Shown: piece by piece, positions 42,429 to 50,842 of the stretch
Layout of the letters: every line of letters begins with the position of its first letter
Position numbering within the stretch: the stretch's first letter is position 1
Assembly: GCF_012927205.1 (NCBI RefSeq)
Contig: NZ_JABBGC010000002.1
Location: forward strand, 620,001-684,000
Source of the DNA: Chitinophaga fulva
GTDB lineage: Bacteria; Bacteroidota; Bacteroidia; Chitinophagales; Chitinophagaceae
Reading direction: 5' to 3'
Length of the DNA: 64,000 nucleotides
The notes under the pieces: generated by a model
Told to the model about the DNA's origin: nothing
What the model saw: only the letters and a program-made list of their open reading frames with translations
Database searches by the model: none
Position numbers and translations under genes: made by a program

Positions 42429-43409
42429 TTAAGCCCAATAGGTAGCAAAATGTTTTAGCAGTCCCGCGAACAGCTTTAGCTGTCCGGGTTGCGTAAAGGC
42501 ATGGAACTGGTCATGTGTAGTATGAAATCCCATATAGAACAACCACCATCCCACAGCGAGATAAGGCACCACCTCCAGTTCTTCTTTACTCAGCGGACGG
42601 TGCTCCCGGTAGGCTTCCAGTAGCACATGGTATTGTTTGTCGGCTGCCTCTTGCGTCATTCTTTTGGTATACACTTCCAGCATGAGATACTGCCAGAAGG
42701 AAGCCAGATCATTCGCCAGCCAGCCATATCCCATAAAATCGAAATCGAAAAGCGTGATGGTATTTTCCCCGAAGTGCATGTTTTTCGGGAGGAAATCGAA
42801 GTGACAATATCCCATCGACAACCCGTTCACCAATGATAGTTTTTGTATAGCCGCTTTGGCAGCCTGTTGCAGCCAGGCATAGTCCTCCGGATTGTCTGCA
42901 AAAGCCGTCTTCAGCATTTGCAGCGGGTGGACGAACATCGAGTCAATGTTAAACGCCCATCTGGCTTTTCCCAGGTTAACAGTAGAGGATATGTTATGAA
43001 AACGTGCCATTTCGCTCCCTAAAAGGCGCAGCTGATCTTCATTGGGCAGTCTTACCGCGTGGCCGGGCGCATAGCTGAATAATACAGCACATCTTTCACC
43101 TTCCACAGCATCCAATAGTTGAATAATTTCTCCTGAAACATCGGGGATGGGCCAGGATACAGACACTGCTGCCGCTTTCAACGCCAGGAGCAGGGCTACT
43201 TCCTCTTTTATTTGCGACAGGCTCCGATGCGATGAACGGTAAACCCGCAGTATAAAACGGTCGTCGGCTGTTTCCACCAGGTAGGTGTCGCCTACACCAC
43301 GGACCAATAGTTTGCATTGAACCTTTTCAAGCGGGTATTTTTCGGAAAGGAAGGAGGATAAGGCATCGGGGCAAAGGGTGGAATAAGTGGCGGGGAAGAC
43401 TGTTTTCAT
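42429..43409 (-). CDS. APH-family phosphotransferase (homoserine kinase type II-like)
   Basis: Protein of 326 residues with the aminoglycoside phosphotransferase/choline kinase fold. The ATP-binding N lobe has RGVGDTYLVET and FILRVYRSSH. The Brenner-like catalytic loop reads HFDFLPKN (H203, D205, N210), and the metal-binding DFDF is at 222-225. Substrates in this family vary (homoserine, choline, spectinomycin, aminoglycosides) and cannot be read from the sequence. Monocistronic. Confidence 0.88.
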   Translation of the reverse strand: MKTVFPATYSTLCPDALSSFLSEKYPLEKVQCKLLVRGVGDTYLVETADDRFILRVYRSSHRSLSQIKEEVALLLALKAAAVSVSWPIPDVSGEIIQLLDAVEGERCAVLFSYAPGHAVRLPNEDQLRLLGSEMARFHNISSTVNLGKARWAFNIDSMFVHPLQMLKTAFADNPEDYAWLQQAAKAAIQKLSLVNGLSMGYCHFDFLPKNMHFGENTITLFDFDFMGYGWLANDLASFWQYLMLEVYTKRMTQEAADKQYHVLLEAYREHRPLSKEELEVVPYLAVGWWLFYMGFHTTHDQFHAFTQPGQLKLFAGLLKHFATYWA

Positions 43410-43485
43410 CCAATGAAGATATCTATTTTTTGCTTTTTTTACCCTGACTATACATCTGACAAATAAATAATTATATATAATTACA

Positions 43486-43493
43486 TATATTTG
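43486..43493 (+). promoter_or_regulatory. -7 promoter element
   Basis: TATATTTG, an exact TAnnTTTG match ending 18 bp before the ATG at 43512 of the next gene. It overlaps an upstream in-frame TTG and so excludes that TTG as start. Confidence 0.5.
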
Positions 43494-43511
43494 AAATATA
43501 TAATTAGTAAG

Positions 43512-45140
43512 ATGATGTCCTATATCAGATCAGTTGTTTGGTTATGCTTGTTTTTTATCCCCGCCAGTCTGTATGCACAGGTGCCTATTGTAACCCTGGG
43601 ACCTGCCGTAGAAGAGCCTTTGGACGGATGGGACAAGCTGATGCAATTAAAGAACGGTCATACCTTCTGGTTACATTTTTCCAAAAAAGAGGGGTTGAGA
43701 GTGACCGTATACAACCCTAAACATGAGCAGGTAGCCGCCGATTCTGTGGCCGGCAGCCTGTGGAATGCCGCCGATCTGGAATCTACCGAAATAGACGGTA
43801 TCTATGAAATCAATGGTCAGCCGGTGATCTTTCTCCAGCAACTGGTGAAATATGTGCCGGTATTCTTCCGGCTGGTGCTGGACCCGCAAACCGGGAAACT
43901 GCTAAAGGAGGATAAGATCGGGGAACTGGCCTCCGTACAGCACCGTAGCATATACGTACAGGAAAACCTGGCGTCGCACGATTGTTATGTGGAGAAAGAT
44001 CCGGACAGCGACTATTATGCAGTGGCCTTTTTCAATGGCGCAGAAATACAACGCAACGACAGTATCCGGGAACGTATCCGGGTGATGCATTTTTCCCCGT
44101 CACATGAGTTAATCAACACGGGGCTTTATTATCTGCCGGATACGGCGTATAACTATTTCAGTTATATCGGTCTGTCGGTGCGCGGTAAAGACAAAGTATA
44201 CATGAGCACCGTAGGCTTCAATGCTAAAAGGAAAGGCAATGAACCGTGGTCTAAAGTCATCTTCTCTGCCCTGTCGCCCGACTCCGCCACCTTTGCGCAT
44301 CACGTGCTCGACTATACGGCCAACTTCAGCGATGTAACCGGTTATCAGCAGTACCTGTCTCCCCGCGATGAAGTGAAGCTGCTACTGTATGCCCCGGGGC
44401 AGCGGTCAGATGGCAGCAGTGGTATCTTCCTGAACACGTTGTTATCATCCGGCAAATTGCGTAAACATCAGCAGTTGTCTTTTCCGGAGCTGGGAAAGAA
44501 CGTACAGATGAACCTTGGTTATAAAGAAGATTATAAAGGCGTGCCCCAGCGCATATGCTGGCAGCCGGATGGTAGCGGTACCCTGCTGCTGGAAACCCTT
44601 ACCCGCTACAAACAAGGCAATACACAGATCAATAAACTGCATACCAATATGGGTGATATCGGTGTGGCCTTGCTGGATTCTACTGGCCGGGAGAATGAAA
44701 CAATGGCGGTTTCCAAGTACCAGTCTATTACCGGCGTATGCGAACCTTTTTCCTTACATCGCCGAATGAAAAGTGAATGGGTGTTCCGCAACAAAATAGC
44801 CGCGCTGAATACCAACACCTACCTTTCCTACGACTACGTCAATATTCCAAATGCCACGTTTGTACTCTTCAATGACTACTTGCAATACCTCGACAGCGGC
44901 GGACAGGATAAAGTGAAGAAACCGCTGAAATATGCGACGGACGCTAATTTCGTTTGTTACCGGTTCTACAATGGTAAGATGGAACGGCTTTTCCTGTTTG
45001 GAACGCCTGAGGTGACCAAAGGTTACTATTGTATGATGGGAGCATCGAGCTATGATAGTGTGCAGCGTGTATACGCCACCGTGATGATCAGCCGTAAAGG
45101 CACAGAAAAGCAAGCCAATGTGGCCTGGATACAATTTTAA
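43512..45140 (+). CDS. exported protein of unknown function
   Basis: Unrecognised exported protein of 542 residues. It has a signal peptide (WLCLFFIPASLYAQ) and a mature chain rich in beta strands, aromatic residues and Asp/Asn, with repeating units resembling a propeller, for example GQPVIFLQQLVKYVPVFFRL, NHQ-like turns and DTAYNYFSYIGLSVRGKDKV. No catalytic motif was found. The start is one of two adjacent ATGs (43512 or 43515), set by the promoter just upstream. It stands alone and converges with the endonuclease V gene after 3 bp. Confidence 0.8.
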   Translation: MMSYIRSVVWLCLFFIPASLYAQVPIVTLGPAVEEPLDGWDKLMQLKNGHTFWLHFSKKEGLRVTVYNPKHEQVAADSVAGSLWNAADLESTEIDGIYEINGQPVIFLQQLVKYVPVFFRLVLDPQTGKLLKEDKIGELASVQHRSIYVQENLASHDCYVEKDPDSDYYAVAFFNGAEIQRNDSIRERIRVMHFSPSHELINTGLYYLPDTAYNYFSYIGLSVRGKDKVYMSTVGFNAKRKGNEPWSKVIFSALSPDSATFAHHVLDYTANFSDVTGYQQYLSPRDEVKLLLYAPGQRSDGSSGIFLNTLLSSGKLRKHQQLSFPELGKNVQMNLGYKEDYKGVPQRICWQPDGSGTLLLETLTRYKQGNTQINKLHTNMGDIGVALLDSTGRENETMAVSKYQSITGVCEPFSLHRRMKSEWVFRNKIAALNTNTYLSYDYVNIPNATFVLFNDYLQYLDSGGQDKVKKPLKYATDANFVCYRFYNGKMERLFLFGTPEVTKGYYCMMGASSYDSVQRVYATVMISRKGTEKQANVAWIQF

Positions 45141-45143
45141 GTG

Positions 45144-45833
45144 TTAAACGGGCGTGTAGCCTTCCGATAGAACGCCCAGCCGGAACTGGTTGACCGCGTT
45201 ATGCGCCAGCCGCGTAGGTTCCGGCAGCCGGTGTTTCCGTACGCATTGTTCCACCAGTGAAAGGCTTCCTGCCACATCGATCAGGTGCCCGGGGGAGACG
45301 AAGATGGGTTTAACTTTTAGTTTGCTGCGCAGTACGGTGCCGATGACAGCACCTTGTTTATCCGTTAGCGGGGTATGTGCGCCTTTCTCTTCTCCGGGTT
45401 CTTCATAGTTGCCGTACAGCTTTTTCTTGGCGCTGCCTACAGTCACCTGTCCGGTGAGCACCCCAAAATGAGAAGCGATACCCATGCGCCGGGGATGCGC
45501 AATACCATGACCGTCCACCACCAGCACGTCCGGTTTCTGAGGCAGTTGCTGCCACGCATCCAGTAGCGCAGGTACTTCCCGGAAAGCCAGAAAGCCCGGC
45601 ACATAAGGGAACGTAACTTCTTTGACCACCAGGCTGTAACCCACCGGTTCAAGGCTGGGGAACCGCATCAATACAATACCGGCATATACCGTCGTACTGA
45701 ATTTATTAAAGGAGATGTCTGCCCCGGCGATCAGCTGTATTTTTCCGTTGAACGGCGCCGTGATCACTTCTTTGCGCATTTCCTGCTGTAGCAGGGTGGC
45801 TTCGGGTACGGTGAGGGTGTTATAGTCTTTCAT
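45144..45833 (-). CDS. nfi: endonuclease V
   Basis: Repair enzyme of 229 residues that nicks DNA one base past deoxyinosine. The catalytic acids line up with the E. coli enzyme: D39 in AGADISF, E86 in AFREVPALL and D107 in VVDGHGIAHPRRMG. The PYVPGFLAFRE wedge is also conserved. Length is normal. It is 17 bp downstream of the DUF763 gene and probably cotranscribed with it. Confidence 0.96.
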   Translation of the reverse strand: MKDYNTLTVPEATLLQQEMRKEVITAPFNGKIQLIAGADISFNKFSTTVYAGIVLMRFPSLEPVGYSLVVKEVTFPYVPGFLAFREVPALLDAWQQLPQKPDVLVVDGHGIAHPRRMGIASHFGVLTGQVTVGSAKKKLYGNYEEPGEEKGAHTPLTDKQGAVIGTVLRSKLKVKPIFVSPGHLIDVAGSLSLVEQCVRKHRLPEPTRLAHNAVNQFRLGVLSEGYTPV

Positions 45834-45850
45834 GAATTTCCGCTGTTGCT

Positions 45851-47050
45851 TCAGAATAAAGATAATTGTTCCCCGTCTTTCGGTGGGGTAGCTTTACCAA
45901 ATACGGTACGTCCGCCATACTTCCATGAGTCCCGCTTTTCCCGTTCTATCACTTTTTCAAAATTGGCATTGGGCTCAAAATCCTGCTCAATTTTTTGCGC
46001 AAGGACAGACAGCTTGCGGATGGCCTCCTGTTTGTCGGTATGGCCTATTTTAGCCTTGTTCAGCGCATCCCGCAGCGTTTCGATGGTTTCATCATAGATC
46101 CGGGTAGGTACGGGGAATGGATGTCCGTCTTTGCCGCCATGAGCGAAAGAAAACCGTGCCGGGTCTTCGAAGCGGGAGGGCGTACCGTGTATCACTTCAC
46201 TGACAAGGGTAAGGGATTGTAACGTTCGCGGGCCTACGCCTTCCAGCATCAGGAGGGATTCAAAATTGGCGGGGTGTACGTCATGCGCCAGCGCCAGCAC
46301 GCTGCCAAGGCGTTTGAGATTGACATTTTCCGCGCGTACGTCATGATGGGAAGGCATGATGAGGTTGCGTATTTCGGGCAACAGGTGTGCGGGTTTTTCC
46401 TCCAGCAGTTGGAGTATCCCGTTTTTAGTGGAAGCCGCCTGCGTATCGGTAAGATTGAGGATCATACCCTGGTTGCGGCCATAGATAAAAGTGTGCGGCG
46501 CCTCCGTGTATGACGTGAATGCCGTAGAGTGCCAGTGGTATCGTCGCGCCATGCTGCTGGCGTCGTTCATGCCCTGTTGCACCACGGCCCAGTCGCCGTC
46601 CGTCGATAAAATGAAAGAGTGCAGGTACAGCTGGAAGCCGTCCTGGATAGCAGTGTTATCAACTTTGGCGGTGAGTTTACTGCTGTGTACCAGCTGCTCT
46701 CCCGGCAGACCGGTTTTTTCAGCAATGCGCATTAATTCTGCCGGTGTTTCGCGACTGTGGCGGCCTTTGCCGCCGCAGATATAGATGCCCAGCTCCTCGG
46801 AGCGGGGATTGATGGCTTTTTTCAGCGCACCCATTACGCTGGTGGTAATACCGGAAGAGTGCCAGTCCATGCCCAGCACGCATCCCAGTGCCTGAAACCA
46901 GCAAGGATCGCTTAGCCGCCTTATTACTTCACTTTTTCCGTAGTCTGTCACAATGGCCTCTACGATAGCGCCACCCAGAAGGGCCATCCGTTTGGCCAGC
47001 CAGGGTGGTACGTGACCGTAGTGTAAAGGCATGTCTGCATAAGAAGGCAT
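45851..47050 (-). CDS. DUF763 domain protein
   Basis: Protein of 399 residues recognised as DUF763, with typical segments MPLHYGHVPPWLAKRMALLG, WHSSGITTSVMGALK, IYICGGKGRHSRETPAELM and QLYLHSFILSTDGDWAVVQQ. The C-terminal helical part includes a helix-hairpin-helix-like LLMLEGVGPRTLQSL. The family is of unknown function, with hints of nucleic-acid processing. It is followed by endonuclease V after 17 bp, which supports a DNA-metabolism role (inference). Confidence 0.9.
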   Translation of the reverse strand: MPSYADMPLHYGHVPPWLAKRMALLGGAIVEAIVTDYGKSEVIRRLSDPCWFQALGCVLGMDWHSSGITTSVMGALKKAINPRSEELGIYICGGKGRHSRETPAELMRIAEKTGLPGEQLVHSSKLTAKVDNTAIQDGFQLYLHSFILSTDGDWAVVQQGMNDASSMARRYHWHSTAFTSYTEAPHTFIYGRNQGMILNLTDTQAASTKNGILQLLEEKPAHLLPEIRNLIMPSHHDVRAENVNLKRLGSVLALAHDVHPANFESLLMLEGVGPRTLQSLTLVSEVIHGTPSRFEDPARFSFAHGGKDGHPFPVPTRIYDETIETLRDALNKAKIGHTDKQEAIRKLSVLAQKIEQDFEPNANFEKVIEREKRDSWKYGGRTVFGKATPPKDGEQLSLF

Positions 47051-47057
47051 GATGTTG

Positions 47058-47723
47058 TTACAGTGGATTTAGTTGTACCTGAAACTGTGAGATATGTTTG
47101 TTCTGTAGCAAAAATTCATCTAATTGTTCCATTTTGCTACGGTTTCCCCGGACTGTGTAATTGACCTCTATCTGATCTTCTTTCCGGACGATCAACATCC
47201 GTTTATATTTTAAACCAAAAGAGCTGAGGATATGTTCCACATCTACCTGTGGAAATTTCTCTTCATGAAAGTATATCGTGTAGTAACGTTTGTCATTGAT
47301 TTCCGCGATGCTTTTTTCGCTGAACTCCATAAGAATAAGCACGATCAAAGCGCCTGCCAGTCCACCTACCGCCAACACATACTGGCTCATGCCAATGGCC
47401 ATGCCGAGGGCTGCGGCGATCCAGATGGATGCAGCAGTAGTAATGCCGTCGATAGTAAAATCGTTTTTAAAGATAACTCCTGCGCCAATGAAACCTACGC
47501 CGGTCAGGATGTTGGAAGCCACGCGGTCGGGGCTGTTGGGATAACCCAGTTCGGCAGAGAGGATGGTGAAGATAGCGCTGCTAAGACAGATAAGCGTCAT
47601 GGTGCGCATACCGGCCGCCTTCCGCTTATACTCCCGTTCCAGCCCCAGTATAGCGCCTATCAGCAAGGCTACACATATTTTGAGGATCTGATCATCCTCT
47701 ATAATTTGTAGTGCATGTTTCAT
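47058..47723 (-). CDS. MgtC/SapB family membrane protein
   Basis: Membrane protein of 221 residues. Five transmembrane helices span the first 140 residues, with family signatures LLIGAILGLEREYKRKAAGM, RTMTLICLSSAIFTI and NILTGVGFIGAGVIFKN. A C-terminal ACT-like domain follows (about 150-221). Relatives affect Mg2+ limitation survival and acid stress. The ATG at 47721-47723 is preferred because it begins just before the first helix and after a -7 element; it also leaves room for the divergent lipoprotein gene. It ends 7 bp before the DUF763 gene. Confidence 0.9.
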   Translation of the reverse strand: MKHALQIIEDDQILKICVALLIGAILGLEREYKRKAAGMRTMTLICLSSAIFTILSAELGYPNSPDRVASNILTGVGFIGAGVIFKNDFTIDGITTAASIWIAAALGMAIGMSQYVLAVGGLAGALIVLILMEFSEKSIAEINDKRYYTIYFHEEKFPQVDVEHILSSFGLKYKRMLIVRKEDQIEVNYTVRGNRSKMEQLDEFLLQNKHISQFQVQLNPL

Positions 47724-47749
47724 ATTGAAAAAGGGGAAATATCTTCTTA

Positions 47750-47757
47750 CAAATGTA
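47750..47757 (-). promoter_or_regulatory. -7 promoter element for the MgtC-family gene
   Basis: Reads TACATTTG on the minus strand, an exact TAnnTTTG match 27 bp before the ATG. Confidence 0.45.
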
Positions 47758-47814
47758 AGGGTTGGCACAATTCTTTCCTTCAGGTTGTCAATTAAGACAA
47801 TAAATACCTGCCAT

Positions 47815-48012
47815 ATGGTACCTTTCGTATATAAATTTTTTATGGTAGCCTGCGTTACAGGAGTTTTGTGTATCCTTTTGTTTGCCTGTAACAGTAGCAA
47901 GGAGGTTTCCCGGGAAGGAGATTCCGCTGCGGTTTCTATACCCAAAGTAGACAGCACCAGCGTCATACCGGTGGACAGTGCCCTTACCAAACCGGATACT
48001 TCGCGCCAGTAA
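47815..48012 (+). CDS. small lipoprotein, unknown function
   Basis: Predicted lipoprotein of 65 residues. The signal ends in CILLFACNSS with the lipid-modified cysteine near residue 25. The mature part is short and rich in Ser, Asp, Thr and Val (DSTSVIPVDSALTKPDTS). There is no known domain. An internal ATG at 47842 is an alternative start. It is divergent from the MgtC-family gene and is followed 67 bp later by a second lipoprotein gene. Confidence 0.65.
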   Translation: MVPFVYKFFMVACVTGVLCILLFACNSSKEVSREGDSAAVSIPKVDSTSVIPVDSALTKPDTSRQ

Positions 48013-48079
48013 GAAGTTTAACCAGGTGAAGCCCTTTTATACCGTGTAACTGTTTACTTCACCCTTTAAACACTGGACC

Positions 48080-48337
48080 ATGAGAGTATCCTATCTGCTG
48101 CTGGTTGCCGGCATATCGGCTGCCATGCTGACGGCCTGTGGCAATGGCGCACAAAACAACAACCAGGATTCGATGAACCTGAACAGCAGTGGCACCACAG
48201 ACACGGCCGCCATTATTCCGGACACCGCACCGGCGGCGCAAACACCTCCGGGAGCGATTAATCCGGGCGAGGATTCAGCCCGCTTCGGCACCGGAGCCGG
48301 AGATTCCTCCAAAAACCCGGGGCACAAATCGCAATAA
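48080..48337 (+). CDS. small lipoprotein, unknown function
   Basis: Predicted lipoprotein of 85 residues. The signal peptide MRVSYLLLVAGISAAMLTAC has its lipobox cysteine at 20. The mature chain is disordered, rich in Asn, Ser, Thr, Gly and Pro, with no domain. Similar in style to the lipoprotein 67 bp upstream and perhaps cotranscribed. It ends in a strong hairpin. Confidence 0.7.
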   Translation: MRVSYLLLVAGISAAMLTACGNGAQNNNQDSMNLNSSGTTDTAAIIPDTAPAAQTPPGAINPGEDSARFGTGAGDSSKNPGHKSQ

Positions 48338-48353
48338 GCCTGTTGCCCGCAAC

Positions 48354-48399
48354 AATGCCTTACTACGGAATAAAATTATTTTATCCGAAGTAAGGCATT
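48354..48399 (+). terminator. long hairpin terminator after the lipoprotein genes
   Basis: Near-perfect dyad over 46 bp (AATGCCTTACT, then CGGATAAAAT-type pairs, and the complement), followed by TTTCTT, 16 bp past the stop. Confidence 0.75.
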
Positions 48400-48410
48400 T
48401 CTTAATACAA

Positions 48411-48418
48411 TATATTTG
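48411..48418 (+). promoter_or_regulatory. -7 promoter element for the ABC transporter
   Basis: TATATTTG, an exact TAnnTTTG match 37 bp before the ATG at 48456. Confidence 0.45.
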
Positions 48419-48455
48419 TGTGTAGTTCGTCCCCATTAACAAAGTAAATATCCTA

Positions 48456-50237
48456 ATGCAAAACGAAACCACTGCCGTCGTCCCGGCTCCCAAACCAAAT
48501 CTCACATGGACGTCCCTTAAAAAGACCTTTCGCTTGTTCCGTTATGTAAAACCTTACTGGGGTGAGTTCGCCCTGGGCATGGTGTTCCTGTTGATTTCCA
48601 GCCTTGCGGGCCTGGCATTTCCCCGCTTGTTAGGTGATCTGGTAGATCCTAAAAGCATGGGTGACCTGCTTCATGGCCTCAATAAAGCCGGGCTGATGCT
48701 GGTGACGGTATTGGTGGCACAGGCCATTTTCTCTTTTTTCCGGACCGTCCTTTTTGTAAATGTCTCCGAAAAGACGCTGGCAGCATTGCGGCAACATGTG
48801 TACAGTCACATGATCAAACTGCCAATGCGGTTTTTCCTCGAAAGAAGGGTGGGAGAGCTGACCAGCCGTATTTCTTCTGATATTACCCTGTTACAGGACA
48901 CCTTTACCACCACACTGGCAGAATTTATCCGTCAGATGATCATCGTCATCGGTGGGGTGGTCATCCTGCTGATCACCTCCTGGCAGCTGACCGCCTTTAT
49001 GCTGGCTATTCTGCCCATCATGATGGTGGCAGCGGTATTCTTCGGTAAGTTTATCCGCCGCTTTTCCAAACAGGTGCAGACCCAGGTAGCGGCAGCCAAC
49101 ACGGTGGTGGAAGAAACCCTGCAGGGGATTATCAATGTAAAGGCTTTTGCCAACGAACAGTTTGAAATAGCCCGCTATCGCCAGCGTACGAATGAGGCGG
49201 CCCGCATCGGCATGAAAAGCGGTAAGTTCCGCGGAGCATTTTCTTCGTTCATCATCCTTGGTATTTTCGGCGCGCTGGTGTCAGTTATCTGGAGAGGGGT
49301 GTCTATGGGTATCGGCACGCCGCAACTACTGTCGTTTATCCTCTATTCCGTATTCATCGGCGGTTCTATCGCCGGGCTGGCGGAAATATATACCAGCCTG
49401 CAAAAGAGTATCGGCGCCACCGAGAACCTCATGGAAATACTGGATGAACCGGAAGAAGCCATTACCCCGGTAACGCATATAGCGCCGGCGGACCAGCTGG
49501 ATGGCCAGATCTCCTTCCGTAATATATCTTTCCATTATCCTTCCCGGCCAGACCTGACCATTCTGAAGGATGTCTCCTTTGATGTGGACGAAGACCAGAA
49601 AGTGGCGCTGGTAGGCCCCAGTGGCGCGGGCAAAAGCACCATCGTATCATTGTTGCTGCGCCTTTATGATCCTATTGATGGCCGTGTGCTGTACGACGGA
49701 AAGCCGGGTACTTCCATACAACTGTCTGTACTCCGTTCGCAAATGGCGGTGGTGCCGCAGGACGTATTCCTTTTCGGTGGTACCATCCGTGAGAACATCG
49801 CTTATGGTAAACCCGATGCAACAGAGGACGAAATAGAGGCCGCCGCCCGTAAGGCCAACGCCTGGGAGTTTATCAGGAATTTCCCGCTGGGACTGGAGAC
49901 CATCGTGGGAGAACGCGGTATTCAACTATCAGGCGGACAGCGCCAGCGTATCGCTATTGCGAGGGCGGTGCTCAAAAACCCGCGCATCCTCATCCTGGAC
50001 GAGGCCACATCAGCGCTGGACTCCGAATCCGAAAGACTGGTGCAGGACGCACTAGACAAACTGATGGAGGGCCGTACTTCTATCGTTATCGCTCACCGTC
50101 TCTCCACTATCCGGCAGGCAGACAAAATCATTGTACTGGATAAAGGCCAAATCGTGGAACAAGGTACCCATACTGAGTTGATCGGTGTAGACGGTGGACT
50201 GTACCGCATGCTGAGCGAAATGCAGTTCAGCCATTAA
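48456..50237 (+). CDS. ABC exporter (fused membrane and ATPase domains)
   Basis: Half-transporter of 593 residues of the MsbA/multidrug type. Six transmembrane helices lie in about 30-330 (ALGMVFLLISSLAGLAFPRL and so on), followed by a nucleotide-binding domain. This has Walker A GPSGAGKST near 387, the Q loop in VVPQDVFLFGGT, signature LSGGQRQR near 491, Walker B ILILDEATSALD near 510 and the H loop IVIAHRLSTI. It should act as a homodimer exporting lipids or drugs; the substrate cannot be told. Monocistronic with its own promoter. Confidence 0.95.
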   Translation: MQNETTAVVPAPKPNLTWTSLKKTFRLFRYVKPYWGEFALGMVFLLISSLAGLAFPRLLGDLVDPKSMGDLLHGLNKAGLMLVTVLVAQAIFSFFRTVLFVNVSEKTLAALRQHVYSHMIKLPMRFFLERRVGELTSRISSDITLLQDTFTTTLAEFIRQMIIVIGGVVILLITSWQLTAFMLAILPIMMVAAVFFGKFIRRFSKQVQTQVAAANTVVEETLQGIINVKAFANEQFEIARYRQRTNEAARIGMKSGKFRGAFSSFIILGIFGALVSVIWRGVSMGIGTPQLLSFILYSVFIGGSIAGLAEIYTSLQKSIGATENLMEILDEPEEAITPVTHIAPADQLDGQISFRNISFHYPSRPDLTILKDVSFDVDEDQKVALVGPSGAGKSTIVSLLLRLYDPIDGRVLYDGKPGTSIQLSVLRSQMAVVPQDVFLFGGTIRENIAYGKPDATEDEIEAAARKANAWEFIRNFPLGLETIVGERGIQLSGGQRQRIAIARAVLKNPRILILDEATSALDSESERLVQDALDKLMEGRTSIVIAHRLSTIRQADKIIVLDKGQIVEQGTHTELIGVDGGLYRMLSEMQFSH

Positions 50238-50257
50238 CGTTTTCCCAGGGTTTTAGC

Positions 50258-50731
50258 CTACATATAAGGCTTCATCTCTTCATCGATATCTTTCCGGAGG
50301 TCCATCAGTTTTTTAGCATAGCTCTCCATACTGATCTCATTAGCTGTACGCGGTGTCCATTTGGGCACCGGTACGGTTTTACCATTATCATCTACAGCGG
50401 CAAATACCATAACACAGTGCGTGGTCTTCTGCTTATGTTGCTGCCGGGGATTACCGGCGAAAACATCAATGGAAATATGCATGCTGGTATTGCCGGTATA
50501 GATGATCGTGGCGGTGATCTCCACCAGGTCACCGATGGCAATAGGCTTAAAAAAACGAATACCGCCCACATATACGGTCACCGCATATTGTCCGCTCCAA
50601 TTGGCCGCACAGGTATATCCCGCCTGGTCAATCCACTTCATCACGGAGCCACCGTGTACTTTGCCGCCAAAGTTGACGTCAGAAGGTTCAGCCAGGAAAC
50701 GCAGGGTAATCGTGTGATAAATAGAGTCCAT
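50258..50731 (-). CDS. acyl-CoA thioesterase (hotdog fold)
   Basis: Cytoplasmic thioesterase of 157 residues of the YciA/BFIT type, splitting acyl-CoA into acid and CoA. The hotdog signature is seen as LRFLAEPSDVNFGGKVHGGS followed by VMKWIDQAGYTCA. Further motifs are VGGIRFFKPIAIGDLVEITA and VMVFAAVDDNGK. Monocistronic, between the convergent ABC exporter and the OMP receptor. A degenerate half-palindrome of the composite repeats lies at its stop codon (50243-50260). Confidence 0.93.
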   Translation of the reverse strand: MDSIYHTITLRFLAEPSDVNFGGKVHGGSVMKWIDQAGYTCAANWSGQYAVTVYVGGIRFFKPIAIGDLVEITATIIYTGNTSMHISIDVFAGNPRQQHKQKTTHCVMVFAAVDDNGKTVPVPKWTPRTANEISMESYAKKLMDLRKDIDEEMKPYM

Positions 50732-50771
50732 GTAATTTGATTTGTGGCACTAATGTAAAACAGAAATAGAA

Positions 50772-50819
50772 AAAGCGCGCAGTGATTTTTTCAGAAAGAA
50801 AGAAATCGCTGCGCGCTTT
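50772..50819 (-). terminator. terminator of the outer-membrane receptor gene
   Basis: Stem AAAGCGCGCAGTGATTT with a 14-bp loop and its near-exact complement, 24 bp past the stop; the minus strand continues into T-rich sequence. Confidence 0.75.
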
Positions 50820-50842
50820 GTGCTGAGAGGGCCGGTAAAGGA

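Noticed and set aside
47724..47990. 89-residue N-terminal extension of the MgtC-family protein
   Set aside because: It crosses a perfect -7 element and overlaps the divergent lipoprotein gene; the ATG at 47723 matches the family start.
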